A stretch of 64,000 nucleotides of DNA, from contig NW_026732674.1 in NCBI RefSeq assembly GCF_028476545.1, positions 580,001 to 644,000 on the forward strand. The letters are read 5' to 3'. Below the pieces are notes generated by a model. The model was not told the DNA's origin. It was given only the letters and a program-made list of their open reading frames with translations, and did no database searches. Positions 26,066-38,139 of this stretch are shown here, piece after piece. How positions within the stretch are numbered: the stretch's first letter is position 1; each line of letters begins with the position of its first letter. Origin of the DNA: Physella acuta (Eukaryota > Mollusca > Gastropoda > Physidae). The translations under genes and the position numbers were made by a program.

Positions 26066-26750
26066 TATTGGGCACACACGGGAAAGAAGTTGATCATAAC
26101 TGGCTAAGTTCAATAAAAATTCAGGTAAGCACTTGTCTTGTAGCAGGTAACAAAGTAGCACCTTTAATATCTCGACAAAGTGCTAATCAGATTTTTATTC
26201 CTTTACACGAGCGCCACTTTGTTCACTTAACCACTCCACTTTTCTACCTGTCTTCTTTTTCTTCTCTTTACCTGCAATGTTTACACTAAATCGTCTTTAC
26301 TGTATTTTTACTGTGTTTTTCAAGGTGTCATTTTTTTGGTCAAATTTCTTTTATTTTCAATTAGTTAAATTTTTTTTCAATCTAATTTATCTTTTTTTTT
26401 TATTGTTTCAGCTTTTTGCAACGTGACAATTTTGTTGAATGTGACAAAATTTTTGTTTAAATTTTTGTCTAATGTGACAATTTTTTTCCCATGAGTTTTG
26501 TATATTTTGTCCGGCTCGTATTTATTGTTTCTTAAATTTTAAAGTGTTGCTATTGATATCTAAGGGGTCAAGGTTCAAGTTAATTTATTCTTTGTCATCC
26601 TTTTGTTATACACAACACACATCCACAAACAGACAGTCAGGACTACAGTTATTCATATAGAACACGCACACACACACAGACATACAAACACATACAAACC
26701 ACGCGCACATACACATACAGACAGTCAGGTCTAGAGATATTCATGTTAAG
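26066..26750. other. T-rich spacer
   Basis: Contains a degenerate repeat of AATGTGACAAATTTTTG (26420-26495). A GTAAGC at 26125-26130 is a possible donor but has no supporting exon. No gene is called. Confidence 0.35.
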
Positions 26751-26752
26751 TT

Positions 26753-26918
<166 letters not shown>

Positions 26919-27109
26919 AATAAATGGGGTATGTAACCGTACTGCATATCAGCCTACAAAGTTAAGCCACTGTATGGTATGATGTGTAATTCTATTAGCA
27001 TAGAACATACCGGATTAAAAATAATATCCTTTTTTAAAAAAAAAGTGAAATCAATATTCAATGTAATGTAACCTTCATGATCATCACAATTTTCATAATT
27101 AGTCATCAT

Positions 27110-27352
27110 CAGTGGCGTAGGCAGGTAGGGAGTTAAGGGAGGAAGCGCGTTATAGCCCACCCCCTATCCCGACTCCCCCGCCCCCCCCCCCCCCTTACAT
27201 GAGCACACACCATGGAACCTAAAAATTAAAATGACAGTTTTTTTCATTAAGTTATGGCAATTGGCGAGATAGTGCTTGTGTTTTAATGCCATCTGTTGCA
27301 AAAGTTTGGACGCTCGTAAAACCACAATTTTTGTTTTTAAAATCCGCACTCA
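27110..27352 (+). mobile_element. hAT-type MITE, 5' end retained
   Basis: Begins with CAGTGGCGTAGGCAGG, the terminus shared with the copy at 28116-28352. The interior matches that copy in order: CCCC tract, CCATGGAACCTAAAAATTAA, then a GTTTTTAAAATCC-like segment. The 3' inverted terminus is lost, so the right boundary is approximate and no target duplication can be tested. Confidence 0.62.
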
Positions 27353-27377
27353 ATCTATTGTATATAATTAAATATTA

Positions 27378-28115
<738 letters not shown>

Positions 28116-28352
28116 CTGTGGCGTAGGAGGTGTAGGGGGGAAGGGGTGTTGCTACTACAGGGGGAGTCGTATCTTAACCCCACCCCCCCACACACACACA
28201 CACATACACACTCCCCATGGAGCTCAAAACTGAAAGCTGTCTCACATTGTTACAGCGATCAGCGAGGGTGCGTTCGAGTCGGTTTATATTTACAATTTTA
28301 AAAAATAAAAATTTTGGACCCCCCCCCTCACAAATTCCTGCCTACGCCACTG
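28116..28352. mobile_element. hAT-type MITE with both ends
   Basis: 237 bp. The left end CTGTGGCGTAGGAGG and right end CCTGCCTACGCCACTG are imperfect inverted repeats of the CAGTGGCGTAGGCAGG type. Flanks ATATACAA and ATAAACAC agree at 6 of 8 bases, consistent with a worn 8-bp target duplication. Contains C-runs and a CACACA tract. Non-coding. Confidence 0.68.
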
Positions 28353-28604
28353 ATAAACACATTATATCAGAGGCAGAAGACAGTGAATCGGACGAAATTT
28401 TTACTTACAAAAATTATAATGTGCTTTATATTTAACCTGCGGTGTTGTTTATTTAACGTGATCAAAACATAAACACCCTAGTACTACCGTAGTACTACGA
28501 TACTTCGGGTGGAGTTGGGTTGGTTTTTTTTTGTTGTAATTTCTATTAGACTACAGTTTCCCCAACAGTAAAGTTCCCTTTTCGAACCCGACGGCCCACG
28601 GTTA

Positions 28605-28785
28605 ATTAGAGTTCATCTGTTTCTGTGACCTCGGTATATAAATGGTCAGCACTTTGCCCAGCTGCCTATACTTTCCCTACCATGAGTTAGGTACCCATCA
28701 GAGCTGAATCGGCTCAGGGACGTTCCAAATCGTATATGAAACCAAGACCTTATGGTTGATATTCTTGTGCGCTATCGCTAGGCCA
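28605..28785 (-). mobile_element. tRNA-derived SINE, minus orientation
   Basis: Reversed family blocks: AGAGTTCATCTGTTTCTGTG, ACCTCGGTATATAAATGGTC, GCACTTTGCCCAGCTGCC, CATGAGTTAGGTACCCATCA, GGCTCAGGGACGTTCC. The head is strongly diverged. Confidence 0.72.
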
Positions 28786-29640
28786 TTTTTCTTTTCAATA
28801 CATTACGAAATTGTCTAATACAAATGTGATTATATAAATTATCCAAACCGATCGCTTCCCTTGGAAGTTGTAATAAAAAATTAGTCGTTGGAGTATCTTC
28901 CCACGCACACTTGTAAACAAAATGTTCCAAGGTAAAGTGCCCACACCAAAATTTTCCCTGTCAAAACAAGTATAAGTAAATTTGTTCAAGTTCAAGTATC
29001 TACACATTTAAAACAACGTAATGTCCTCCAGATCAGATATCCGTAGATCAAATCTTGCCAGACAAATATTCTGAAAATTATTTTAAAAAAAAAAACAATT
29101 TATCATTGTTTTGGAATAGCGCCTACATATTTTCTTAAGTCACGGTGACTCAACGTAAGGTCTATTGTTTCTGTGTCCTTCCATTTATTTTGACAACTGA
29201 TTTACCTTTGTATTTTTAGGCGTTATTTTAATTTTATTTTAAGCAACAATTTATTTAAGCAGCCTGGTCATTTTATTTTAGGTTCAATAAAACAAATGGC
29301 TTTTTGCTTGTTGTTATCTTGAGATGTTATCTTGATGTTTCTGGCTGCATACTGTTTTGTTATACTTCACGACATGACAAATAAATATCTTACCTCAAAT
29401 GTCGACAAATTTTCCTGGCCAAAAAAAAAAAAAAATTAACAAAAAAAGCCAGAATTTATATCGTTGATTACAATAATAAAAAATGCATTGCCACTTACAT
29501 ATTTTTCTATAATTACTATAAAAAAACATATTCCTTCATTCAATTATAGTTGCTTGACAAATTATATTCCCTGAAGCAATTTTATTTTTATTTACAATTA
29601 TAAAACATTTCCCTCATGTAATTTTATTTGTACTCCCTCA
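28786..29640. other. AT-rich spacer, no gene seen
   Basis: High A+T, several AATAAA-like words and no splice-bounded exon. The last 200 bases contain degenerate precursors of the following 45-bp unit (AATAATAAAA, CATTCCCT). Confidence 0.35.
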
Positions 29641-30455
29641 TACAACTGTATGGATACTTACAATAATAAAACATGTATTCCCTCCTTCAATTGTACCGTT
29701 ACTTCCAATAATAAAACATGTATTCCCTCCTTCAATTGGACTGTTACTTCCAATAATAAAACATGTATTCCCTCCTTCAATTGTACTGTTACTTCCAATA
29801 ATAAAACATGTATTCCCTCCTACAGTTGTACCGTTACTTCCAATAATAAAACATGTATTCCCTCCTTCAATTGTACCGTTACTTCCAATAATAAAACATG
29901 TATTCCCTCCTACAGTTGTACCGTTACTTCCAATAAAAAAACATGTATTCCCTCCTTCAATTGTACCGTTACTTCCAATAATAAAACATGTATTCCCTCC
30001 TTCAATTGTACTGTTACTTCCAATAATAAAACATGTATTCCCTCCTACAGTTGTACCGTTACTTCCAATAATAAAACATGTATTCCCTCCTTCAATTGTA
30101 CTGTTACTTCCAATAATAAAACATGTATTCCCTCCTTCAATTGTACCGTTACTTCCAATAATAAAACATGTATTCCCTCCTTCAATTGTACCGTTACTTC
30201 CAATAATAAAACATGTATTCCCTCCTACAGTTGTACCGTTACTTCCAATAATAAAACATGTATTCCCTCCTTCAATTGTACTGTTACTTCCAATAATAAA
30301 ACATGTATTCCCTCCTACAGTTGTACCGTCACTTACAATAATAAAACATGTATTCCCTCCTACAGTTGTACCGTCACTTACAATAATAAAACATGTATTC
30401 CCTCCTAAAACTGTACCATTACAATAATAAAACATGTATTCCCTCCTACAGTCTT
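29641..30455. repeat. 45-bp minisatellite with two alternating unit types
   Basis: About 18 units of ACTTCCAATAATAAAACATG, TATTCCCTCC and a variable decamer, either TTCAATTGTA or TACAGTTGTA, then CCGTT or CTGTT. The two decamers are interspersed in a non-random pattern. Because 45 is a multiple of three and stops are absent, frames of about 250 codons stay open on both strands. The lack of third-position substitution bias and the mirrored openness argue against coding. Confidence 0.95.
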
Positions 30456-30474
30456 ATCCCCATACAGTTTTATA

Positions 30475-30930
30475 ACACGGCGGCGCCACACCGCTAGGCC
30501 CTAATCGCGTCCTACGCCCAGACTACTCCCCACCCCCGGCCGGAGCACCCAGTTCATTTAGTGTCACGGTGAGCCGCTGATCCGACACAAATTCTCGATC
30601 AATAGATGATGCTCTTGTCAACTTCTTCCCGACGTTCCCCTGTATATCACCCTCCACTGTGCAATGGGCTGTTTGGGCAATGACGCAGACGGCACTTCCC
30701 GCGTTCTGCACTTCTTCCCGTCTGCAGACGCGTTGGTTCTGCTGTGGTTAATGGCTGTCGTGTGGCCGAGACTTATATTATGCAGAATTGGCTATCTTGA
30801 ACGTTGTTCCTCCGGTATGCGCGTACCTCTGGGACGTCGACTGGCGTGGAAGTTTCTTTCAAAAGAAGCCATGTGCGGCCTGTGACCTCATATTTACAGC
30901 CGGAAGGGTCGGATGTCGGGAGTTTGGGTT
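30475..30930. promoter_or_regulatory. CpG-rich block with an ETS-type site
   Basis: Stands out from AT-rich surroundings by many CpG dinucleotides. Contains TGACGCAG near 30681 and GCCGGAAGGG near 30899, the latter matching an ETS/GABP core. Two small overlapping frames (62 codons on minus, 73 on plus) are open, but neither has independent support. A promoter or first exon is possible; this is inference from composition. Confidence 0.3.
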
Positions 30931-31871
30931 TTTCTTTTTAAAAAACCCAAGTCGATAACGATGCCGGTAGTAATTGAAAGTAGAAAATGAAACCAGACAT
31001 GTCCATTCGATTAAGCCTTTGCATTTGACACGTAGAGAAGAATGAAAAGTGTGGTTATTTTGTGTTTTTTTAATTTTATTTTATAAAACGGTTACTTTTT
31101 GCATTATTATTTGTCTGTTGGTATAGTGACGTAGTTTTTATATTTTCTTTTCCCCTTTTTAAAAAAAATATTATCAAGCTGTCAAGCATTTTAAAGTAAT
31201 TTCCTGTTGGTAGAGACTTTAAGATAAAAATAACCGCTTCTGTGAGGTTTTTTTTTTTTATATTTTATATTGGAATTTGCTTAGAGAAATTGCGTAGGCA
31301 GTAACGCGTTGGTAAAGGCCTTGACCTCGGGACGTGATGACCTTGGTGATTCTGTTTTATTGACCATTATTACGTGGTCAGTGAGTTGGCGCTGACTGGC
31401 TCTGCTAGCAGCCCTAATCCTGTAAGTCTCACACGTCTTCTCCATTGGACATATTTTATACTGCTAATTCTGCAAGCTCTGCTTGGCACCGCCGGCCGGA
31501 TAACCGAGTACACCAAATATCGGGTGTTTTTTTTTAAAACAGATTTCTCAATCAATAATTGGATTGGGAGAGGGGGGAAGGGGGGGGGGGGGGGGGGGGC
31601 AGTGATGGCGCTGAAATCAAGGGTGCCTTTACAGTCGTGTTTATAGTTTCTGTATTTTCAGTTGGTTTTCTTTATGATTGGTAGTTTTTAATTCTGCTGT
31701 GTTTAATAGTATTCAAATATATAATACAGTAATGATCTAACCATATTCACAACCTAAACAATGAACAGAAGGAAGTCTCAAAACGTTAAATAAGTGGAGA
31801 ACTAGCTTATACTTTACGCGTTAATTTAATATAGTCATCAAGAATCACCCGTACTGGTTAAGCCACATGAA
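30931..31871. other. Spacer with G-run
   Basis: T-rich, with a G-run at 31574-31599. A GTAAGT at 31420 lacks a convincing exon. No gene is called. Confidence 0.35.
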
Positions 31872-32060
31872 CAGTGTTTCTTTCAGGCATCTCTTTGTGG
31901 GAAACGAAATAAAATTTATATTGAAAATTTATACTTTTACCACTGACCGTCCCCCCCCCCCACCCCCCGGAAAATTAGTCACTCCCGCCGCCACCCCACT
32001 CCTCGAAAGTTTCAAGTCCCCCCCCCCCCCCCCGGAGAAAAAAGTCTGAAAGAAACGCTG
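31872..32060. mobile_element. hAT-type MITE, TTTCTTCCAG family
   Basis: 189 bp. Starts CAGTGTTTCTTTCAG and ends CTGAAAGAAACGCTG, inverted repeats. Flanks CACATGAA and TGCATGAA agree at 6 of 8. The interior has the family core GAAATAAAATTTATATTGAA followed by ACTTTTACC, then two C-runs. Confidence 0.8.
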
Positions 32061-32205
32061 TGCATGAAGATCCGTAGTCGCATAAAACTAACGTTAACTT
32101 ACCCAAACATTTGTTGTGATATACACAAGTCTATTGCATATTTTGTATGTTGAAGAGAAAACATATTTGTGAGTGCTAATTTCACACATGTATGTCTTTC
32201 TAGTG

Positions 32206-32422
32206 CAGTGGTTTAAAAAATTGTATGGGGTACCGACCATACCTGTTTCACATTCGCATTCACCGAACCCTTCTTAAAGGTTCTATCGTTGGCGCTGTAC
32301 AAAATCTGATCGTGAATCCTAAATACAAATGGCAGCTGCAGTGAGGTTAATAAATCATATGAGTCGAGTGTGAGTCTCAATGAACCCCCGAGGTTAGATC
32401 AAAACCAGATTAAGTACCACTG
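32206..32422. mobile_element. hAT MITE of the NTCTAGAN-target type
   Basis: 217 bp. Left end CAGTGGTTTAAAAAATT and right end AGTACCACTG. Flanks TTCTAGTG and TTCTATTG agree at 7 of 8 and approach the NTCTAGAN target favoured by Charlie-type hAT elements. The interior words TTCACATTCGCATTCACCGAACCC and GTTCTATCG are shared with the copies at 35334 and 36339. Confidence 0.78.
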
Positions 32423-32559
32423 TTCTATTGGAATTAAGGTTTACTCATACTTATGTCACATATTTTTGTCATAATTCCTGTGTATAATGAATGTCATGTT
32501 ACCAAGATTTACGCGCCTTCAACTCCGCCATATTGTCACGCATCGTAAATTTTTTTTTG

Positions 32560-32750
32560 TAAAAAGTGGTAACTCATCTTTCTTGTGCTAGTTTCTCCAA
32601 CCCCCCCCCCCCCCCCCCCAAGTGATAACCCATCTTTCTTGTGCTAGTTTCTCCAACTGTCCCCAGCGTAACCCATTTTTTTTTTTTTGCTAGTTTCTCC
32701 ACATACCCCCAATGTAACCCATCTTTCTTGTGTCACTCTCCAAATCATGT
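32560..32750. repeat. Short tandem repeat of about 45 bp with C-run
   Basis: Three to four units of TAACCCATCTTTCTTGTGCT followed by AGTTTCTCCA and a C-rich spacer. One spacer expands to a run of about 20 C. Confidence 0.8.
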
Positions 32751-33004
32751 CCCCAGATTTTTCGTGTTCTGCCTTTTACTCTTCCCACGAGGATTCCTGT
32801 TATGGGTCTGTCTTGGTTTGATTGTCGGCTTTCTGGGGTTGTTGGTAGTTAGGGTTGGGGGGAGGGGGGATAAGCAACTCAGAGTGAACATTGCGCCAGT
32901 TTTTAGATGACTGTTCTAAACATACGTATTCAATTATACATGTATACTGATTCAGAAATAGATTTAAATAAGTAGCAGTGGTATTATGACATTAAATAAA
33001 AAAA

Positions 33005-33083
33005 AATTCAGAGGAGTCCATTGGGGGGGGGGGGGGGGGCGGTTGTGCCCCCTAACCCCCCCCCCCCCCTGCCTACGCCACTG
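33005..33083. mobile_element. hAT MITE end fragment, CAGTGGCGTAGGCAGG type
   Basis: Ends with CCTGCCTACGCCACTG at 33083, identical to the right end of the copy at 28116-28352. It is preceded by a G-run and then a C-run. No matching left terminus, so this is a fragment. Confidence 0.5.
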
Positions 33084-34863
33084 TTGTTTTTGGAGACCAA
33101 ATGTTTACAACCCTATTAATAACTTATTGACCCAGCAACTAATTAATCCGTTAATTGCAGATTTTTTTAAAATGTACTTGCAAAGACCCGTTAGGCTCAA
33201 ATTTCCGCATTTTAATGCACACACCGGCAGCAGCTGTTGGTTTTAGTAAATTGTTTTACGACCGTAGATCGAGTATTTTAAATCAATATTTTGTTTGTCC
33301 CGTGCATATGTTTGACGGTTCTGTCATTTGTAGTTGCCTTCTGTTGACTAGACTTTGGATGACAGGAGTTGACTGAACTCCGATTGACTGAACTCCGGCT
33401 CATTAAATTCCGGTTGACTAAATTCCGGTTGACTGAACTACAGCGATTAAAATATGACTTGTTAAAAAAAAGTTTTCATTTGTTAATTTTAAAACTAGCT
33501 AACTCCTTTTATTAACCTTGCACCAAAATATCTTATCTCATTTTATCAAAATATTTTGGTATAAAAGTTTATTTAAAAAAAAAAAACTTATTATTTATTA
33601 AGTAACCATTTGAAATCTCATTATTTTCTATTAATTTCTACACAAATTTAAACTTTCAATCGGGTTTTACTTTTTTCTTGTTTTCCTCCTTTATAATCCA
33701 TCTCGTGTAGACAATGTATAAAGTTGGAATGGCGCATTTAAAGTTTATTTTTCACCCAAAGACAAACGAGACTTGACCAATTCCCTCCTCCCCCCCCCCC
33801 TCCACCCCGACATCGGAGTGAGCAGCGTTAAGCCTGAGCAGGTAAAGAAACATCGTGCTGTCACTTTAAGAGCCTGAAGAAATGAAAAGAAAGCAAACGT
33901 CACGGAGGCGAGGATATTGATATTTGTGCCTGTAAATACACCTCTTTGTGCCGTTGCACCCGTTGCATCGAACATCACTTAACGTTTCTTTGCATTTAAA
34001 CACACATCCCCCCCCCCCCCCCCCCTTTTCTTCTCCTCTTCGCCATTGTGTAGTATTAGACGCGTTTCTACATATTTTCAGATGAGATAGACCCAGTCAG
34101 CTATGTTTAAATGAGCAGTGTCCAAACGTGTTCTCAATAAGCATCCTATGTAAAAATAATATTCTTGACACTCTTCCTCCTACCCCTTATTCCTGCTAAT
34201 ATATTAGATTGTCCTGCCATATATTGTTAAGATTGCTGTAATAAATTCCACCGCAGTGCTTCTTTCTGCAGGGGATGAGGCTCTTAATATATCCGGGGGG
34301 GGGGGGGGCGGGGGCAACACTGCAACACTGGTTAAAGTATATAATTTATATATGAAATATATTTTATTCTATTTCGTAAGAAGGAGGGGGACGAGAGATA
34401 CCTAAAAGAAACAAAGTTGTCCTGATCTACATCTTTCGATTGTCCTACCATACACTGATAGACTGCCCTGCTCTACATCTTTTGTTTGTCCTGCCATACT
34501 TTGAAAGTTGAAAGATTGTCCTGTCATGCTTTATTAAATAGCTGCGCTATGCTTTCAAAAAATGTCCAGCTTTAAGTTACCTGGAATTATTCACCCCACC
34601 GGTAGCCCCCCCCCCCCCCCCCAGCTCAGCCCCTGTGTAGCCTATTTGACATATGCATCCATTCTGCATAATTAAAATATCGCAGTACAGATATAAAGTT
34701 ACTCATATATTTTCTCTCTTAATTATAGCGTGGTTAGAGGCTATGGAAGGCACACGTGAGACAGTGCAAATCATTGTTCAAATTGTTCATGGAAGTCTAC
34801 ATATACGACATTAACATTTATCTAATGTGCATGTAGATAAAGAATGGAATGGGTATATTTGTA
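33084..34863. other. Spacer with several homopolymer runs
   Basis: Contains a degenerate GACTGAACTCCGGTT repeat (33370-33440), C-runs at 33789, 34007-34025 and 34608-34622, a G-run at 34297 and a degenerate TTGTCCTGCCATAC repeat (34420-34530). A possible minus-strand exon near 33850 was considered and not accepted. Confidence 0.4.
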
Positions 34864-34871
34864 ACGCAGTT

Positions 34872-35068
34872 CAGTAGCGTAGCCAGGATCGTCTCATGGG
34901 GGGAGGGGGGTTCAAATTTTTACCCGGGGACAAACTTTCGATTTGCAACCCCCCCCCCCTCAAACTTTCGATTTGCACCCACCCCTCAAACTTTCGATTT
35001 GCACCCCCCTCATACTTTATATATATACCGAGGGGTCTATGGGGGGTGACCCCCCTAACCTCCCACTA
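34872..35068. mobile_element. hAT-type MITE with an internal tandem repeat
   Basis: 197 bp. Starts CAGTAGCGTAGCCAGG and ends CCTCCCACTA. Perfect 8-bp target duplication ACGCAGTT at 34864-34871 and 35069-35076. The interior holds three tandem units of ACTTTCGATTTGCACC separated by C-runs. The same unit is present five times in the element at 63169-63513. Confidence 0.85.
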
Positions 35069-35099
35069 ACGCAGTTGCTATGTTAATGGGGCTGTTCAA

Positions 35100-35580
35100 C
35101 ATGTTGAGAAATGTGTTAAATACAATAAATACTAGATTTTATACCTAAATTATACTGATGTGAAATAGACTCTACAATTTATAAACTTGAAACATTTGTA
35201 AATACTGATGCGAAATAGAATCTTGTTTCTTTATGTTTGTAACATTTGTAAATGTGTATTGATGAGAAATACTCAAGATTCTGTATGCGTATAACATTTG
35301 AAAAAGTATATTGATGAGAAATAGACTCTAGAGCAGTGGTTCTTAATATTTTTGGATGTACCGAACCCCATCTGTTTCAAATGCGCATTCACTAAACTAT
35401 TCTTAATATTTATATCGTCCGCACTAACAAAATCCGAACGTGGATTTTTATGAGTCGGGCGTGTCTTGAACTCCATTGAACACCCGAGATTGACTAATCG
35501 AATCCATGGGGTTCGATTGAACCCAGGTTAAGAACCACTGTTCTAGATTCTACATGCGTCTAACATTTGTAAATGGGATG
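35100..35580. repeat. Degenerate tandem repeat of about 60 bp, interrupted by a MITE
   Basis: Units contain GATGNGAAATAGACTCTA, a variable middle and ATAACATTTGTAAAT. Four or five copies are readable, and the element at 35334-35540 sits inside one unit, so it inserted after the array formed. Confidence 0.72.
35334..35540. mobile_element. hAT MITE of the NTCTAGAN-target type
   Basis: 207 bp. Starts CAGTGGTTCTTAATATTTTT and ends GGTTAAGAACCACTG. Flanks CTCTAGAG and TTCTAGAT match the NTCTAGAN rule and agree at 6 of 8. Shares the interior CGAACCCC, TGCGCATTCAC and ATCGNCCGNACT with its relatives. Confidence 0.85.
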
Positions 35581-35959
35581 CAGAGGTGTACAACGATCAT
35601 TTTATTTCCATTTTATGTTCATTTTATTTGTCGGGTAATCAAAAAACACGGAATCGATATTTTATTTATTTATCTGGTATCATGGGACAGAAGACATCAA
35701 CGTTTAACTGCATTAGCTCCCCTGGACGTTCATATCTGCAGTCTTCTGTAGTTCCGTGGGAAATCTAGGCTGAATATCTCGACGTATTTGTGCTTGGTGA
35801 CTTCGGCTTGCAATCGAGATCCTTTTACGATTTGAAATAAGTGGAGATTTTTGATTGGTGGAAAAAAACAAAAGAACAACCGTTATTAAAAAGTGTTTAG
35901 CGAAACAATACGTGTGGCCTAATATTAGAACAAACGGATTCGGAGTCGAATATTGAAAG

Positions 35960-36129
35960 CAGAGATTCTTCCAGCCCCCTGAAGAAAGTTTATCGACCCC
36001 CCCTCTCCCCGAACAAAATGGAATTTATATAGAAAATAAATACTTTTAACAGTGTCCGCCCCTCCAGAAAATTTCAAGTGCTCTCCCCCCCCCCCCCCCC
36101 GTATAAAAAAAAGTCTGGAAGAAACATTA
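35960..36129. mobile_element. hAT-type MITE, TTTCTTCCAG family
   Basis: 170 bp. Starts CAGAGATTCTTCCAG and ends CTGGAAGAAACATTA. Perfect 8-bp target duplication ATTGAAAG at 35952-35959 and 36130-36137. The interior has GGAATTTATATAGAAAATAA and a C-run of about 17. Confidence 0.87.
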
Positions 36130-36338
36130 ATTGAAAGTCGTTCAGCAGAAAGTAATTAAATAGAAGTAGGGAATATTAAACTTAGGGAGTTATAAAGCGA
36201 AGTAGGGAATATTTAAACGGAAGTAGGGAAGAAACACTGGTCCCGTTTACATATGAGTTGGTGTGATTGCGTCAGCCGTTTTTCCCGACTAGCTTCTTTT
36301 ATTCTATGTAGCTAATCTCAGTCCTTTAGTCCTTAGAA

Positions 36339-36538
36339 CAGTGATTCTTAACCTTTTTGAAGGTACCCCCCCCCCCCCCCCCCAGTTTAAAATGCGCATT
36401 CACCAAACCTTTCTCAAAAGTTCTATCGCCCGTACTGACAAAATCCGATCGTAAATCATGTGTCTTGATCACCGCCGAACCCCTGCGACTGACTCTCCGA
36501 TCCCCTGGGGTTCGATCAAACTAGGTTAAGAACCACTG
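36339..36538. mobile_element. hAT MITE of the NTCTAGAN-target type
   Basis: 200 bp. Starts CAGTGATTCTTAACCTTTTT and ends GGTTAAGAACCACTG. Flanks CCTTAGAA and CTTTAGAG agree at 6 of 8. Contains a run of about 20 C just inside the left end, absent from the copy at 35334. Confidence 0.84.
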
Positions 36539-36546
36539 CTTTAGAG

Positions 36547-38135
36547 TCCTCTCTCTACTCATGAACTTCCGGTTTAAAAGTAATTTTAAAATTTTCTCTC
36601 CGCCCGATAAAAATCAGGAAAACTGATGGGCATTAAAAGTCTATTGTACGGAACACGCAAAACGCACGGCTTTTGGTCACATTGATTTTCCCCATAATCC
36701 CACCCGACTCGCCGTGCGGTCGCCGAAGCGCCCTTTGGTCCAAAAACTGGTCCCTGAAACCACTTTAAAAGATAACTTTATTGATGCGCTTAACGGCCGA
36801 CTATAGGTATCTGGACAGTAGCTTCGCTGCTCGTTTCAGTTTCTAAGGCAGATTGTTGCTTGGTGGATTAAGGTTTAGCTGCTTTCAATTGTAAGATTAT
36901 GTTAGGTTTAACTGCTTTTAATCGAGAGATTGATTTAAGTTTAACTGCTTTCAATTATAAGATTTTATCAAAAACAGTTATTTTTTTTTGCATGGATGTC
37001 ACTTTTATTTAGGTTTTATATTTTTGTTTTGTCACGAATGTTTTCTTTGTATTTGTGCTTTTTCGGTGTATGCCTTTATCTTATTGAAGTTATTGGTGCG
37101 AGGAAGGTTTTTATATGTAAATCTATTTGCTTGTTACTTTTTATGTACCTGTTCTTTTGTTTTATCCACTGTATCTCTCATATTAATTTAAATAAAAAGA
37201 AGCGCCACCCTGTGGTGTAACTTCCCCTCCCCCACCTTGCTACCCACTTTGTTTTATCGAATAAAATGTTGAGCTAAATTTTGTTTCAGAACTTGAAAGA
37301 AGTGCGTTTTAACAAGACGCCAGGCCCGTGATAAATGAAGTGTAACCCAATTAGTTGACTTGTTACACACTTGGTTCAAAACATACGTTTTTCGGATTCT
37401 TTTTTTTTACAATTTTTTTTTCAGGGACAACATCTGGTGTTTTTTTAGTCTCGTTACAATCTTTTAACGCCATCATTTAAAATTATCGCCGTAGATTTTC
37501 TGCGCTCTTCCGCCTTTAAAAAAAATATTTTTGCGTTTTGTTTTCCCTAATGTCAATTTTCTTTTTGCCGATATTGCAGTCAAATTCTCTTTAAAAAGGA
37601 GACTATCCACGTCGTTTATCAGCAAACATTAGATCAGTACGTCTTGGGGAGATTTGTATTCATGAACAAACTATTAGCAACTCATTTGCTTGTTTATAAT
37701 GTTCACAACACTTCTTACAGACTACGTTGTTCTGTTCTTAGTATTTCTATATGTATATTTGTATAGCTATATGCGGATCTCAGGGGGGACATATATTCTA
37801 ATACATGTTTCCCCCTTTCCCCACCCAAAACACAACTAAAAGGCTAGATCCGCCTTAACCTTTATCACCTGTTCCGTGTATAAAATACCTTCGGCCATTT
37901 TCTTTTTAAACTGCTATAAAATAATGAGGCTTGCGATACAGTTGCTGAGATGAATTTAAAAAAAAACGGTCACGAGAATATATAGTTTGTATCAAAGTTT
38001 GTGGGAAATCGGTGATAACATATAACATATAACAATGTTGCGGTGGTCTATGGGAGAGGAAGTGAAAGCCAGGGGGGGGGGGAGCAATATGGGTGCACGG
38101 CTTCCACATCCTGTTGCCATCTGCCAGGCTTAAAG
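36547..38135. other. AT-rich spacer, no gene seen
   Basis: Includes a threefold GGTTTAACTGCTTTCAAT-type repeat at 36868-36960. Small frames rich in Leu, Phe and Cys at 36988-37220 are consistent with T-rich random sequence. A G-run lies at 38073. Confidence 0.4.
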
Positions 38136-38139
38136 AGCT

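Noticed and set aside
29638-30435. 265-codon minus and 252-codon plus repeat proteins
   Set aside because: A 45-bp stop-free unit opens both strands. No start context, splice site or codon-position bias supports coding.
29641-30455. CRISPR-like direct repeats
   Set aside because: Units abut with no unique spacers, no cas genes are present, and the surrounding DNA is eukaryotic.
31374-31420. Plus-strand exon ending CCT/GTAAGT
   Set aside because: No pyrimidine tract precedes the only nearby AG.
33745-33978. Minus-strand exon after CATTTCTTCAG
   Set aside because: A strong acceptor is present but no credible donor. The frame runs into a C/G-run and has no partner.
36988-37220. Hydrophobic 67- and 74-codon frames resembling membrane proteins
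   Set aside because: T-rich sequence gives Phe/Leu/Cys-rich frames by chance. Two overlapping frames are equally open and no splice or start signal is present.
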